Notes under the pieces: model-generated
Databases searched by the model: none
Told to the model about the DNA's origin: nothing
What the model saw: only the letters and a program-made list of their open reading frames with translations
Assembly: GCA_019347945.1 (NCBI GenBank)
Contig: JAHWKK010000026.1
Location: 1 to 55,265 of the forward strand
DNA length: 55,265 nucleotides
Direction: 5' to 3'
Source: Acidobacteriota bacterium
GTDB taxonomy: Bacteria > Acidobacteriota > Thermoanaerobaculia > Gp7-AA8 > JAHWKK01
Program-made: the position numbers and the translations under genes
In this document: positions 33,667 to 42,085 of the stretch, piece after piece
Numbering within the stretch: the stretch's first letter is position 1
Layout: each line of letters begins with the position of its first letter

Positions 33667-35361
33667 TCAGGCCTTCTCGTAGTCCGGACCTCCGCCTCCT
33701 TCAGGCGGCACCCACGTGATGACCTGATACGGATCCATGATGTCGCAGGTCTTGCAGTGGTAACAATTGGTGAAGTTCAAGAAAGGTACCTTGCCGCGGC
33801 CATCAGCCGTCTCTTTCGGTTCGTAGACGTTCGCCGGACAAAAGTTGAGGCATGGATTTCCATATTCCTCGGTGCACCGCGTGATGCAGACTTCAGTATC
33901 CGCGATCAGGAGGTGCGCGGGCTGGTTCTCCTCGTGCTTGACACCACCGTGATACACGTTCGTAACCTTGTCGAATGTGTATTCGTTGTCGTATGGGATT
34001 CGGGAGGACGGTCCCGAACCCTCCGGATCGTGATCCCGGATCTTCTTCATCCGGCGATGGCCCGCCTCTCCCTCCAGGCGATTCTTCACGCCGAAGCCGC
34101 GGCCTCCGGTCAGGAGCGACAGACCGGCGTTCAGAAGTCCCGCGAGGCGGCCGTGCTCGAAACCCTGATGGAAGTTCCGCTGCTTGTAGAGCTCTTCGTG
34201 AGCCCACGATTTTCGAAACAGCGTTTCATAATGTGAGAGCTTCTTCTCGGAGTGGTCACCCGAAAGGATCGCCTCGAAGGCTGCCTCGGCCGCCAGAATC
34301 CCCGACTTGATCGCCAGATGAATTCCCTTCAGACGCGCTCCGTTGAGAAACCCCGCCGAGTCGCCCGTGATCAGAAATCCGTCGCCGTACATTCTCGGCA
34401 TCGAGAAAAAGCCTCCCTCGGGAATCGCCTTGGCTCCGGCCTCGATCATCTTCCCTCCCTCGAGCAGTCGCTTCACCGAGGGATGAAGCTTGAATCGCTG
34501 AAATTCATTGTGCGGATCGAGGGAAGGATCGAAGTAGTCCAGGCCGACGACGAAACCGACGTCGATGACGTCGCCCTTCATCCCGTAAATGAATCCGCCG
34601 CCGAATGTGCGGGAATCGAGCGGCCAGCCGAGCGTATGGATGACGTCGCCCGGCGCCATCCTTCCTTCGGGAACTTTCCACAGCTCCTTCAAGCCGAGGG
34701 CGAACACGGGTGGGTTCTTTTCCGAATAGAGGTCCTTTTCGATCGCCAACTGTTTGGTCAGGGTTCCGCGTGGTCCTTCCGCGATGATCGTGACCTTCGC
34801 CCTGATGTCGACGCCCGGCTCGAAATTGCCCTTCGGCTGGCCGAGCTTGTCGACGCCCTTGTCCGCGGTTCTCACTCCCACGACTCGTCCGTCCTCGAGG
34901 AGCACCTGCGCCGCAGGGAACTCGGGGAAGATCTCGACCCCGGCGCCGGAGGCCTGCGCCGCCATCCAACGGGTGAAGGCGGCGAGAGAGATCACGTACT
35001 TTCCCTCATTCCTGAGCGGAGGCGGGAGGATCGGCGCTTTGAACGATCTCTTCTCCGTCAGGTACAGGAACTCGTCATCCGCGACCTCGGCTTCGACCGG
35101 CGCGCCCCGTTCCATCCAGTCGGGGATCAGCTCGGTGATTCCACGCGGATCCATGACGGCGCCCGAGATCCCGTGCGAGCCTACCTCGCGCCCCTTCTCG
35201 AGCACGGCAATCATCGTTTCCCCGAGATCACCGCCGCCGTCCCCATGGTCACGAATCAGCTTCGCCAGGTGGATCGCGGCAGCCAGCCCCGCGGGCCCGC
35301 CCCCTACGATGACGACGTCGACCTCGAGGTCTTCCCTTTCGATGTTCTGAAGCACGACCAT
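33667..35361 (-). CDS. Electron transfer flavoprotein-ubiquinone oxidoreductase
   Basis: Passes electrons from ETF to the quinone pool, linking acyl-CoA oxidation to respiration. The protein of about 564 residues has an N-terminal FAD domain (V-D-V-V-I-V-G-G-G-P-A-G-L-A-A-A near residue 15), the ETF-QO-typical G-A-V-M-D-P-R-G and G-D-S-A-G-F-L-N segments, and a C-terminal [4Fe-4S] region with CLNFCPANVYE and C-Y-H-C-K-T-C-D-I-M-D-P. The C-terminus W-V-P-P-E-G-G-G-G-P-D-Y is typical. ATG 35361 is chosen; a GGAGAGGAG tract lies 11 bases upstream, and an ATG at 35460 is the alternative. The fadJ-fadD pair at 50-53 kb fits the same metabolism. Confidence 0.93.
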   Translation of the reverse strand: MVVLQNIEREDLEVDVVIVGGGPAGLAAAIHLAKLIRDHGDGGGDLGETMIAVLEKGREVGSHGISGAVMDPRGITELIPDWMERGAPVEAEVADDEFLYLTEKRSFKAPILPPPLRNEGKYVISLAAFTRWMAAQASGAGVEIFPEFPAAQVLLEDGRVVGVRTADKGVDKLGQPKGNFEPGVDIRAKVTIIAEGPRGTLTKQLAIEKDLYSEKNPPVFALGLKELWKVPEGRMAPGDVIHTLGWPLDSRTFGGGFIYGMKGDVIDVGFVVGLDYFDPSLDPHNEFQRFKLHPSVKRLLEGGKMIEAGAKAIPEGGFFSMPRMYGDGFLITGDSAGFLNGARLKGIHLAIKSGILAAEAAFEAILSGDHSEKKLSHYETLFRKSWAHEELYKQRNFHQGFEHGRLAGLLNAGLSLLTGGRGFGVKNRLEGEAGHRRMKKIRDHDPEGSGPSSRIPYDNEYTFDKVTNVYHGGVKHEENQPAHLLIADTEVCITRCTEEYGNPCLNFCPANVYEPKETADGRGKVPFLNFTNCYHCKTCDIMDPYQVITWVPPEGGGGPDYEKA

Positions 35362-35569
35362 CAACCCGGACTCTCCTCTCCCCGCGCGGGACGGGGATTC
35401 TATCGCACCCTTCATTTCACATACCGTCCGTCCGACTTTCGAACGAGCGTATGCTTCCACTACGCCTGGGCGACGGGCCCTGTCGGCCTAACCCCGGGCG
35501 CCGTTGAGTGTTATCGTGTGCACAGCCAGGGCAGCCGAATTGCTCTTGAATGGACCGGAACATCACCGA

Positions 35570-36703
35570 ATGCAAACTCTCCTCATCGTCGAAGACAACC
35601 CTGTCGTTGCAGAAGGCCTGTCGCTGCTGCTTTCGCAGACCTCCCGGCGCGTGATCGCGGCGCCCGACATCGCTTCGGCCGGACTGCTCCTCGACCACAT
35701 GCACGTCGATGCGGTCCTCAGCGACATCCGGCTGAGCAGCGACTTCCGGTTCGAAGGCCTCGAATTCATCGATGAGATCCGGAAAAAGGCGCCGAACGCC
35801 CGGATCGTCCTGATGACGGGCTCCCACATCAACGCGCTCGAGGAAGCCGCAATCACCCGCGGAGCTCACGGGCTGCTTCGAAAGCCTTTCAGTCTGGACG
35901 CGGTTCTCGCCCTCCTCGAGGATCCCGGGCCGATCACCGCGAATGTCGCGGCGATGATTCTCCCGACGATCGACGACATGATCTCCCGCAAGTCGATCCG
36001 GATGGCGTTTCAGCCGATCGTCCGATTCGAGGATCATTCGGTCATCGGTTATGAAGCCCTGGCCCGGCCGAACGTGGAGATCCTCTACGACCGTCCCGAC
36101 GTGACGTTCCGCTATGCGTCGCTGATCAACCGGACGTCCGATCTGGAGATTCACTGCATCGAAGCCGCGATCGATCACTGGAGCAGAACGACCGGCGCGC
36201 CGAGTCTCTTCATGAACGTCCATCCGTCTTCACTCGCCTCTGCCGGTTTCTCTCGTCGCGTTCTGAGGCTCGTGGAACGAGCCGCTGTCGATCCAGGCAA
36301 CCTCACCCTCGAGATCACCGAACAGGGCCCCCTCGACTTCAAGGCCTCGCTCGCGAACATCGAGGATTTCCGAGCTGCCGGGATCCTGCTCGCGCTCGAC
36401 GACGTCGGAGTCGCTTTCTCGCACCTCCCTTATCTCGAGCAGATCCGCCCCGCCTGGATGAAGATCAGTCAGGTGTTCGGTTCCAACTTCGAACAAAGCG
36501 ACACGCGGCGCCAGATCGTCCGCAACATCTCGGCTCTCGCGGACGGAATCGGCTGCGATCTGATTCTCGAGGGGATCGAAACCACCGAAACGCTCGACGC
36601 CGCCCGCGAAGAGAACATTCGATACGGCCAGGGTTATCTTCTGGGCCGGCCCCTCCTGGCCGAGACGATCGTGCCCAATGTGCTGGCACGTGATTCTCAT
36701 TGA
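35570..36703 (+). CDS. Response regulator with EAL (c-di-GMP phosphodiesterase-type) output
   Basis: A receiver-EAL protein of about 377 residues. The receiver (1-120) has acidic residues E8-D9, phospho-acceptor Asp52 in L-S-D-I-R and Lys105 in R-K-P-F. The EAL domain (from about 143) shows Y-E-A-L-A-R (162-164), N in F-M-N-V-H-P, L-E-I-T-E, L-D-D-V-G, M-K-I-S, L-E-G-I-E-T and Y-G-Q-G-Y-L-L-G-R-P. Most catalytic positions are kept, but the usual D-D-F-G-x-G loop reads D-D-V-G-V-A and K-I-D reads K-I-S, so activity may be altered. ATG 35570 starts the receiver fold exactly. The receiver gene downstream overlaps by four bases. Confidence 0.9.
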   Translation: MQTLLIVEDNPVVAEGLSLLLSQTSRRVIAAPDIASAGLLLDHMHVDAVLSDIRLSSDFRFEGLEFIDEIRKKAPNARIVLMTGSHINALEEAAITRGAHGLLRKPFSLDAVLALLEDPGPITANVAAMILPTIDDMISRKSIRMAFQPIVRFEDHSVIGYEALARPNVEILYDRPDVTFRYASLINRTSDLEIHCIEAAIDHWSRTTGAPSLFMNVHPSSLASAGFSRRVLRLVERAAVDPGNLTLEITEQGPLDFKASLANIEDFRAAGILLALDDVGVAFSHLPYLEQIRPAWMKISQVFGSNFEQSDTRRQIVRNISALADGIGCDLILEGIETTETLDAAREENIRYGQGYLLGRPLLAETIVPNVLARDSH

Positions 36704-37146
36704 GTTATTTGGCTATGCGGGAGAAGTGTACCCAGGCGGGACCCGTCCTCGTAGTCGACGACGATCCTCACATCCGGCAATTGATCGCGGTGGTTCTCCG
36801 CCGGGCGGGAATCGAAGCCGAAACCGCTCCTGACGGCGCCGAGGCCCTCGAGCGGCTTCGCCACAAGGATTACTCGGTCATTCTGCTCGATCTGATGATG
36901 CCCCTGGTCGACGGGTTCGAGGTCATCGATCAGATCGCTTCCTGGGACGAAGATACGTACAGGCCGATGGTTCTGGTGATGTCCGCAAACATCGAAGGTT
37001 CCGCAGCAAGAATGAATCACCGCGTCGTTTCAGGCTTCGTCGAAAAGCCGTTCGACATTACATTCCTCACTTCGGTCGTTCGCAATGCAATCGAGCGGCT
37101 GGTCGGCGGATCCGGCCCGGCGCGCATCCTTCCATTCCCCGCCTGA
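36700..37146 (+). CDS. Single-domain response regulator
   Basis: A CheY-like receiver of about 148 residues with the acidic cluster V-V-D-D-D-P, phospho-acceptor Asp64 in L-L-D-L-M-M-P and the conserved lysine in V-E-K-P-F-D. No output domain follows; about 15 residues trail the fold. A TTG at 36700 overlaps the stop of the EAL gene by four bases and is taken as start; ATG 36715 is equally possible. The pair probably forms a small phosphorelay acting on c-di-GMP, with the histidine kinase encoded elsewhere. Its end lies three bases from the end of the opposite-strand CoA-binding gene. Confidence 0.85.
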   Translation: MSYLAMREKCTQAGPVLVVDDDPHIRQLIAVVLRRAGIEAETAPDGAEALERLRHKDYSVILLDLMMPLVDGFEVIDQIASWDEDTYRPMVLVMSANIEGSAARMNHRVVSGFVEKPFDITFLTSVVRNAIERLVGGSGPARILPFPA

Positions 37147-37149
37147 CGA

Positions 37150-37587
37150 TCAGACGTGCCGGTGCTCCACCATGATGCACCGGTCCTGCACGACCTTGAT
37201 TCCCGCCTCGGCCAGCGCCTTCGCCGCTCCGTCATTCCGAATCCCAAGCTGAAACCAGACGTATTTCGGCTTCACGCGAATGATGTCGTCGACATGCTGC
37301 GGGATGTCCTCCGACTTGCGGAAAACATTGACCATGTCGATCGGACCATCGATCGACGGCAGCGACCGATGGACCGGCTTACCGAGTATTTCCTCGACCT
37401 CCGGGTAGTAAACCGGTACGGGGATCACATCGTAGCCGACACTCGCCATGTACTTCGGTACGTAATGAGCCGGCTGGTTTGATTTGCTGGAGGGCTTGAT
37501 TCCGAGAACTGCGATCGTTTTCGTATCTCGGAGCATTTCGGCAATGGACTCGTCGTCATCGATCAGGTTCGAGCTCGCGTCGGTCAT
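37150..37587 (-). CDS. CoA-binding domain protein
   Basis: A single Rossmann-like CoA-binding domain of 145 residues (YccU type). Seen are I-A-V-L-G-I-K-P-S-S-K-S near residue 25, the N-Q-P-A-H-Y-V-P-K-Y-M segment, V-I-P-V-P-V-Y-Y-P, D-M-V-N-V-F-R and W-F-Q-L-G-I-R-N, with a cysteine near the end (V-Q-D-R-C-I-M-V-E-H). Proteins like this bind CoA or related nucleotides; no reaction is assigned. The ATG at 37587 is chosen because any upstream start would read through the heptamer array of element E3. Confidence 0.88.
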   Translation of the reverse strand: MTDASSNLIDDDESIAEMLRDTKTIAVLGIKPSSKSNQPAHYVPKYMASVGYDVIPVPVYYPEVEEILGKPVHRSLPSIDGPIDMVNVFRKSEDIPQHVDDIIRVKPKYVWFQLGIRNDGAAKALAEAGIKVVQDRCIMVEHRHV

Positions 37588-37620
37588 GGACCGGTCCCTT
37601 TGCGAACGGCAGACCAGGAG

Positions 37621-38035
37621 GAAGAGTGAGGAGTGAGGAGTGAAGAGTGAAGAGTGAAGAGTGAAGAGTGAAGAGTGAAAGAGAAGAGTGAAGAGTGAAA
37701 GAAGGGCCGGGGCGGGTCGTGAATTGACGTGATGCCCTTTCCGCGTCAAATCAGTCACGAGCCCCCAACCAGATCCTTCGCCGTCCTTCGGCGGCTCAGG
37801 ATGACGAGGAGGTGGGTTTCGCGAGAGCAAACATTCGTTCATGACCGTCGCTTCGCGCGAACAGAGCATTCGTCATTCTGAGCCCGGCGCAGCGCTGGCG
37901 AAGAATCCGGGCGGTGGCTCGTGGTCAAGGGTGAGAGTTTGGAGATGTTACCTTCGCGGCGTCTCTTCTTCACTCTTCACTCTTCACTCTTCACTCTTCT
38001 CTTTCACTCTTCACCCTTCACTCTTCACTCTTCTT
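37621..38035. repeat. Heptamer-bounded intergenic element E3
   Basis: Left array of TGAAGAG-type units (37621-37702, about ten, some TGAGGAG), a core of about 260 bases, and an inverted CTCTTCA array (about 37963-38035). The right array runs into the stop codon of ald (38036-38038). The core holds ccttcggcggctcaggatga (37784-37803) and a related inverted module (37869-37910), and ends with a GTTACCTTCGCGGCGTCTC boundary. The core is close to the reverse complement of the core of element E4. No gene. Confidence 0.87.
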
Positions 38036-39148
38036 TCAGCTCATCGCTGTTGCCAGGGGAACGAACTCCTTCTTCTGGCTGTCGGCGACTGCCTTGTAGG
38101 TCAGCTTGCCGTTCCACGTATTCACCCCGTCGGCGAGACCGGTGTGCTGCCGCACCGCGTCCTCCACACCTTCGGCGAGCATTCTGAGATATGGAAGCGT
38201 GGCGTTCGTGAGGGCGATGGTGGAAGTCCGCGGAACCGCACCCGGCATGTTCGCGACGCAGTAGTGGACCACTCCGTCCACGTCGTAGGTCGGTTTCGAA
38301 TGTGTCGTCGCTTTGGTCGTTTCGAAGCATCCGCCCTGATCGACCGCGACGTCGACGGCGACTGCCCCTTTTTTCATTCGGGAGATCATCTCTCGGGTCA
38401 CGAGCTTCGGCGCCGATGCCCCGGGGATCAGGACAGCACCCACGAGCAGGTCAGCGTGCTCGCAGGCGCGCTCGATATGGAGCGTATTCGAAGCCAGAGT
38501 CATGATCTGACCGTGAAAGACATCGTCGAGATAACGGAGCCGGTCGATGTTCGTGTCGAGGATCGTCACTCGCGCACCCAGACCGAGCGCCATCTTCGCC
38601 GCGTTGATCCCGACGATCCCTCCACCGATGATCACCACGTCCCCCGGGAGGACTCCCGGCACACCACCGAGGAGTACTCCGCGGCCGCCGTTCGGCTTCT
38701 GGAGGTAGTACGCCCCGACCTGAACCGACATCCGGCCGGCAACCTCGGACATCGGAGCCAGCAGCGGGAGCGAGCCCCCGCGTCCGGTGATCGTTTCGTA
38801 TGCGATCCCGGCGATCTTCCGCTCGAGTAGTACGTCGGTCAGCTCCGGGATCGGTGCGAGATGGAGATAGGTAAAGAGATACTGACCGGGCCGCATCCGT
38901 GGATACTCTTCCGCGATCGGCTCCTTGACCTTGACCACGAGATCGGCAGCGCCCCACACCGCATCGGCATCGGGCAGCATCTCGGCGCCGGCCGCGACGT
39001 ACTCCTCGTCGGCGAAACCGCTCGAATCCCCTCCACCCTTCTCGACATAAACCGTGTGGCCCGCGTCGACCACCTCCCGCACTCCGGAGGGGACCATGCC
39101 AATCCGCGACTCGTTGTCCTTGACTTCCTTCGGCACACCGATCTTCAT
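38036..39148 (-). CDS. ald: Alanine dehydrogenase
   Basis: Interconverts L-alanine and pyruvate plus ammonium with NAD. The 370-residue length is typical. Landmarks: [15 protein letters not shown] at the N-terminus, the substrate lysine in V-V-K-V-K-E-P, Y-L-H-L-A, and the NAD site [10 protein letters not shown] (about 170-185) after G-V-P-G-V-L-P. The C-terminal segment [19 protein letters not shown] is diagnostic of Ald as opposed to transhydrogenase. The stop codon falls within the last degenerate unit of repeat element E3. Confidence 0.95.
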   Translation of the reverse strand: MKIGVPKEVKDNESRIGMVPSGVREVVDAGHTVYVEKGGGDSSGFADEEYVAAGAEMLPDADAVWGAADLVVKVKEPIAEEYPRMRPGQYLFTYLHLAPIPELTDVLLERKIAGIAYETITGRGGSLPLLAPMSEVAGRMSVQVGAYYLQKPNGGRGVLLGGVPGVLPGDVVIIGGGIVGINAAKMALGLGARVTILDTNIDRLRYLDDVFHGQIMTLASNTLHIERACEHADLLVGAVLIPGASAPKLVTREMISRMKKGAVAVDVAVDQGGCFETTKATTHSKPTYDVDGVVHYCVANMPGAVPRTSTIALTNATLPYLRMLAEGVEDAVRQHTGLADGVNTWNGKLTYKAVADSQKKEFVPLATAMS

Positions 39149-39221
39149 TTCAATCTCTCCTGAACGGATGACTAACGATCCGAACCGAGATTGTATGCCT
39201 CAGCGGCGAAGGTTTTGCGAA

Positions 39222-40871
39222 TCAGCCTCGATGGGAGGTCGAGCGGCGACGCGATGGTGGCGCGGCCCCGTCCGGTTCTCCGGTACCTTCGAAGAGCTCG
39301 GGGGCGAGCTCCTGCAGCGATCGGAAGCCATCGACCGCTCCGGCTCCGAACACCGCGTCGGGTCCCGGATCGCCCAGATCATCGGCGGCCGCGCGAACGA
39401 TCCCGACCAGAGTTTCGGCGTCGACCCACGGCTTGATCCCCTTCATGAGAGCAAAGACTCCGGCTACGTGGGGCGTCGCCATCGACGTCCCCTGCAGCGC
39501 GGCGTATCCGACGACGTTGGTTTCCTTCATCGTCACCGGGCCCAGACCGTGCCGCAGCATGCTCTCACCAGACTCGCGGGAGATCCCGATCGTCGGAATC
39601 CAGTTCCCCGGCTGTCCCAGGGTTCCGATGATCACTCCTCCATTTTCCTGCCCGGCCACCGTGTGATTGAAGATCAGCGCCCCGATCGCGCCGGCAGCCT
39701 GCGCATTCGCGGACTTCTCCGCAAATGTGCTTCCTCCACGCCGGATCAGCGCGATGTTCCCTTTCACCGTTGCGGGAAACTCTCCCCTGTTCCCCAGCCC
39801 GCAATCGACGAGAGAGCCCACAACGGGAGTTCTGGGAGAGAACGCCATCCAGTGGCCGAAGTGGCCCGCTCCGGAAGCTTCGGTGATCAGAAGGCGAGTT
39901 TCCGAGTACGACGAATCGACGCCCACACCCGGGGCGGAAAGATCGAGATCCGCCGCACGCTGCGAGAATCCGGCGAGCGAGTCCTCTCGAGTCAGCGCCG
40001 CAACGCTCACGACCGACCGGTACGCCGCCGGATAGTCCAGCGTCGTATGAAGCGGCCAGGCATTCCCCGCCGCAGCGACAGCCACGACTCCCGACCGTCG
40101 GGCTTTCTCGAAGACCTCGTTCTCGAATTTAGAATGTTCTCCGCCTCCGAGTGAGAGGTTGATCACATCCAGATCGTTATCGACCGCCCACTCGACCGCG
40201 CGGATGATGTTGAGCGAGCTTCCCGAGCCGGACGAATCGAGAACCTTCAGCCCATAGAGCTCGGCTTCGGGCGCGACGCCGACTACACCGGCGAGGTCGT
40301 CCGCCGCTCCGATCGTCCCCGCCACATGAGTACCGTGGCCCCGGTCATCCATCGGGTCGTCGTCCCCGTTCACGAAATCCTTGCCACCGCGATATGCGTG
40401 AGCCAGATCCGGGTGCGTGTAGTCGATCCCCGTATCGATGACTCCGACCCGTACCCGTTTCCCCCGGCCGTAGTGCCAGACCTCGGGGGCGCGAACGCGG
40501 AGAATTCCCCATGGCGTCTCCTGCGATCCGGCGAGAGTCGAGGGGGGCGCGCTGTCGAGCTCGAGAGCTCGGCGCTCGTAGACCGGCTCGACGTAGCGGA
40601 CCAGCGAGCTCTTCCGGAGCTCGCTCGCCTCGCTCTCGGTCAGCTCTGCAGCGAATCCATCGACGACCTCGATGCGGGCGATGACGCGATCTCTGATTCC
40701 CTCGAGCTCGGGAGCTCTGCGATCCGGATCGATCAGCGTGATCGCCGGAGGAGCGAACAGCTCCGCCGCCGGAACCGTCGTTGCGACCAGCCACTGCCTG
40801 CGCTGCGGTTCATCGGCGAACAGCGTGACGCCGGTACCGAGCACCAGCGCGAGGGCGAGCATACGCTTCAT
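39222..40871 (-). CDS. Secreted subtilisin-like serine protease (S8) with PA insert
   Basis: A 549-residue secreted protease. Signal peptide at residues 1-18 (M-K-R-M-L-A-L-A-L-V-L-G-T-G-V), an inhibitor-like propeptide to about 115, and a subtilase domain with Asp146 (VIDTG), His179 (HGTHVAG), oxyanion Asn270 and Ser463 (GTSMATPHVAG). Between Asn270 and Ser463 is a PA (protease-associated) insert (about 350-440; V-D-C-G-L-G, A-L-I-R-R-G, A-G-A-I-G-A-L-I-F-N-H). The C-terminus is a short basic tail after the catalytic domain. ATG 40871 has GGGAGG six bases upstream; an ATG at 40982 is not preferred. It probably scavenges extracellular protein. Confidence 0.93.
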   Translation of the reverse strand: MKRMLALALVLGTGVTLFADEPQRRQWLVATTVPAAELFAPPAITLIDPDRRAPELEGIRDRVIARIEVVDGFAAELTESEASELRKSSLVRYVEPVYERRALELDSAPPSTLAGSQETPWGILRVRAPEVWHYGRGKRVRVGVIDTGIDYTHPDLAHAYRGGKDFVNGDDDPMDDRGHGTHVAGTIGAADDLAGVVGVAPEAELYGLKVLDSSGSGSSLNIIRAVEWAVDNDLDVINLSLGGGEHSKFENEVFEKARRSGVVAVAAAGNAWPLHTTLDYPAAYRSVVSVAALTREDSLAGFSQRAADLDLSAPGVGVDSSYSETRLLITEASGAGHFGHWMAFSPRTPVVGSLVDCGLGNRGEFPATVKGNIALIRRGGSTFAEKSANAQAAGAIGALIFNHTVAGQENGGVIIGTLGQPGNWIPTIGISRESGESMLRHGLGPVTMKETNVVGYAALQGTSMATPHVAGVFALMKGIKPWVDAETLVGIVRAAADDLGDPGPDAVFGAGAVDGFRSLQELAPELFEGTGEPDGAAPPSRRRSTSHRG

Positions 40872-40978
40872 GAATGGCCTCCCGATTTCAACTTGGGTGA
40901 TCTTCGACTCTGGACATTCCGAAAAAGGATGGTCAGGCCGCTCGAAATTCCAATCCGGACATCCCCGCGATTTCCGGG

Positions 40979-41977
40979 TCATCCGCCGATCCGGGACATT
41001 TCGATCCGATCGGCGCCCCCCGTAGCCTCGCCGCGGAGCTCCGAGTAGCGGTCGCTCCTCACGGTCCAGATCGCGCCGATCCGCTCCGAGATCCCGGCGT
41101 CATCGAGCCCGCTTCTCACGAGCGTGCGAAGGTCGTGACCTTCCGAGGCGAAGAGGCAGGTGTAGAGCCTGCCATCCGCCGAGATCCTCGCTCGAACACA
41201 GTCGCTGCAGAACGGTTTCGAGACGGAAGAGACGAAGCCGATCGTTCCTCCGCCATCACGAAATTTCCAGCTCCTCGCCACTCCATCCGAGTCGGCGACC
41301 GGCTCGATCGGAAACGCTGCATTGATCATCCGGACGAGCTCCGCGGTCGGGACGACCTCCTCGAGACGCCACCGGTTGGTGGTCCCGACGTCCATGTACT
41401 CGATGAAGCGGAGAACGACGCCATTCTCCCTGGCGAACCGGACGAGGTCCATGATCTCGCCGTCGTTGATCCCACGCCGGATGACCGAGTTGATCTTGAT
41501 CGGTCCCAGTCCGGCATTCCGCGCCGCACCGATCCCTTCGAGAACGCGTTCAATCGACGTCGACGAATCGGTGAGTTTACGGAAGGTGTGCGGGTCGAGC
41601 GAGTCGAGGCTCACCGTGACCCTCTTCAATCCGGCGCGGGCGAGCGGCGGAGCGAGCTCGGCGAGCCGTGTCCCATTCGTGGTGAGGCTCAGGTCTTCGA
41701 CTCCACGAATCGCCGCGAGCATCTCCACGAGCACCGGAAGGTCCTTCCGGAGGAGCGGCTCGCCGCCGGTCAACCGAAGCTTCCGGACGCCGAGGCGGAC
41801 GAAGATGCGAGCGAGTCGCGCGATCTCTTCGAAATCGAGGATCTCGGAACGTTTCAGGTACTCGAAATTCTCGAAGGCCTCCCTCGGCATGCAGTAGCTG
41901 CATCGAAAATTGCAACGGTCCGTGACCGAGATCCTGAGATCACGGACTGGACGACCCAGGCGGTCCTCGGTTCGCAT
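40979..41977 (-). CDS. moaA: GTP 3',8-cyclase (molybdenum cofactor biosynthesis protein A)
   Basis: A radical-SAM enzyme that starts molybdopterin synthesis from GTP. The 332-residue protein has the N-terminal SAM cluster motif C-N-F-R-C-S-Y-C (near residue 20), the R-L-T-G-G-E-P-L-L-R segment, a C-terminal [4Fe-4S] motif C-S-D-C followed 13 residues later by the third cysteine (L-Y-T-C-L-F), and the C-terminal Gly-Gly that all active MoaA proteins need. An ATG at 41977 begins the fold; ATG 42070 would add an unconserved stretch. The moeB-rhodanese gene is 27 kb away. Confidence 0.94.
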   Translation of the reverse strand: MRTEDRLGRPVRDLRISVTDRCNFRCSYCMPREAFENFEYLKRSEILDFEEIARLARIFVRLGVRKLRLTGGEPLLRKDLPVLVEMLAAIRGVEDLSLTTNGTRLAELAPPLARAGLKRVTVSLDSLDPHTFRKLTDSSTSIERVLEGIGAARNAGLGPIKINSVIRRGINDGEIMDLVRFARENGVVLRFIEYMDVGTTNRWRLEEVVPTAELVRMINAAFPIEPVADSDGVARSWKFRDGGGTIGFVSSVSKPFCSDCVRARISADGRLYTCLFASEGHDLRTLVRSGLDDAGISERIGAIWTVRSDRYSELRGEATGGADRIEMSRIGG

Positions 41978-42085
41978 CAAGGTTCTGAACGAGCGGGGTG
42001 GACCCAAAGTTCCCCGAGCGTGAGGACTCACCGCGAGCATGATGGAATCGCCATTCCGTGAGGAGCGCAAATACGGAGGAACCCC

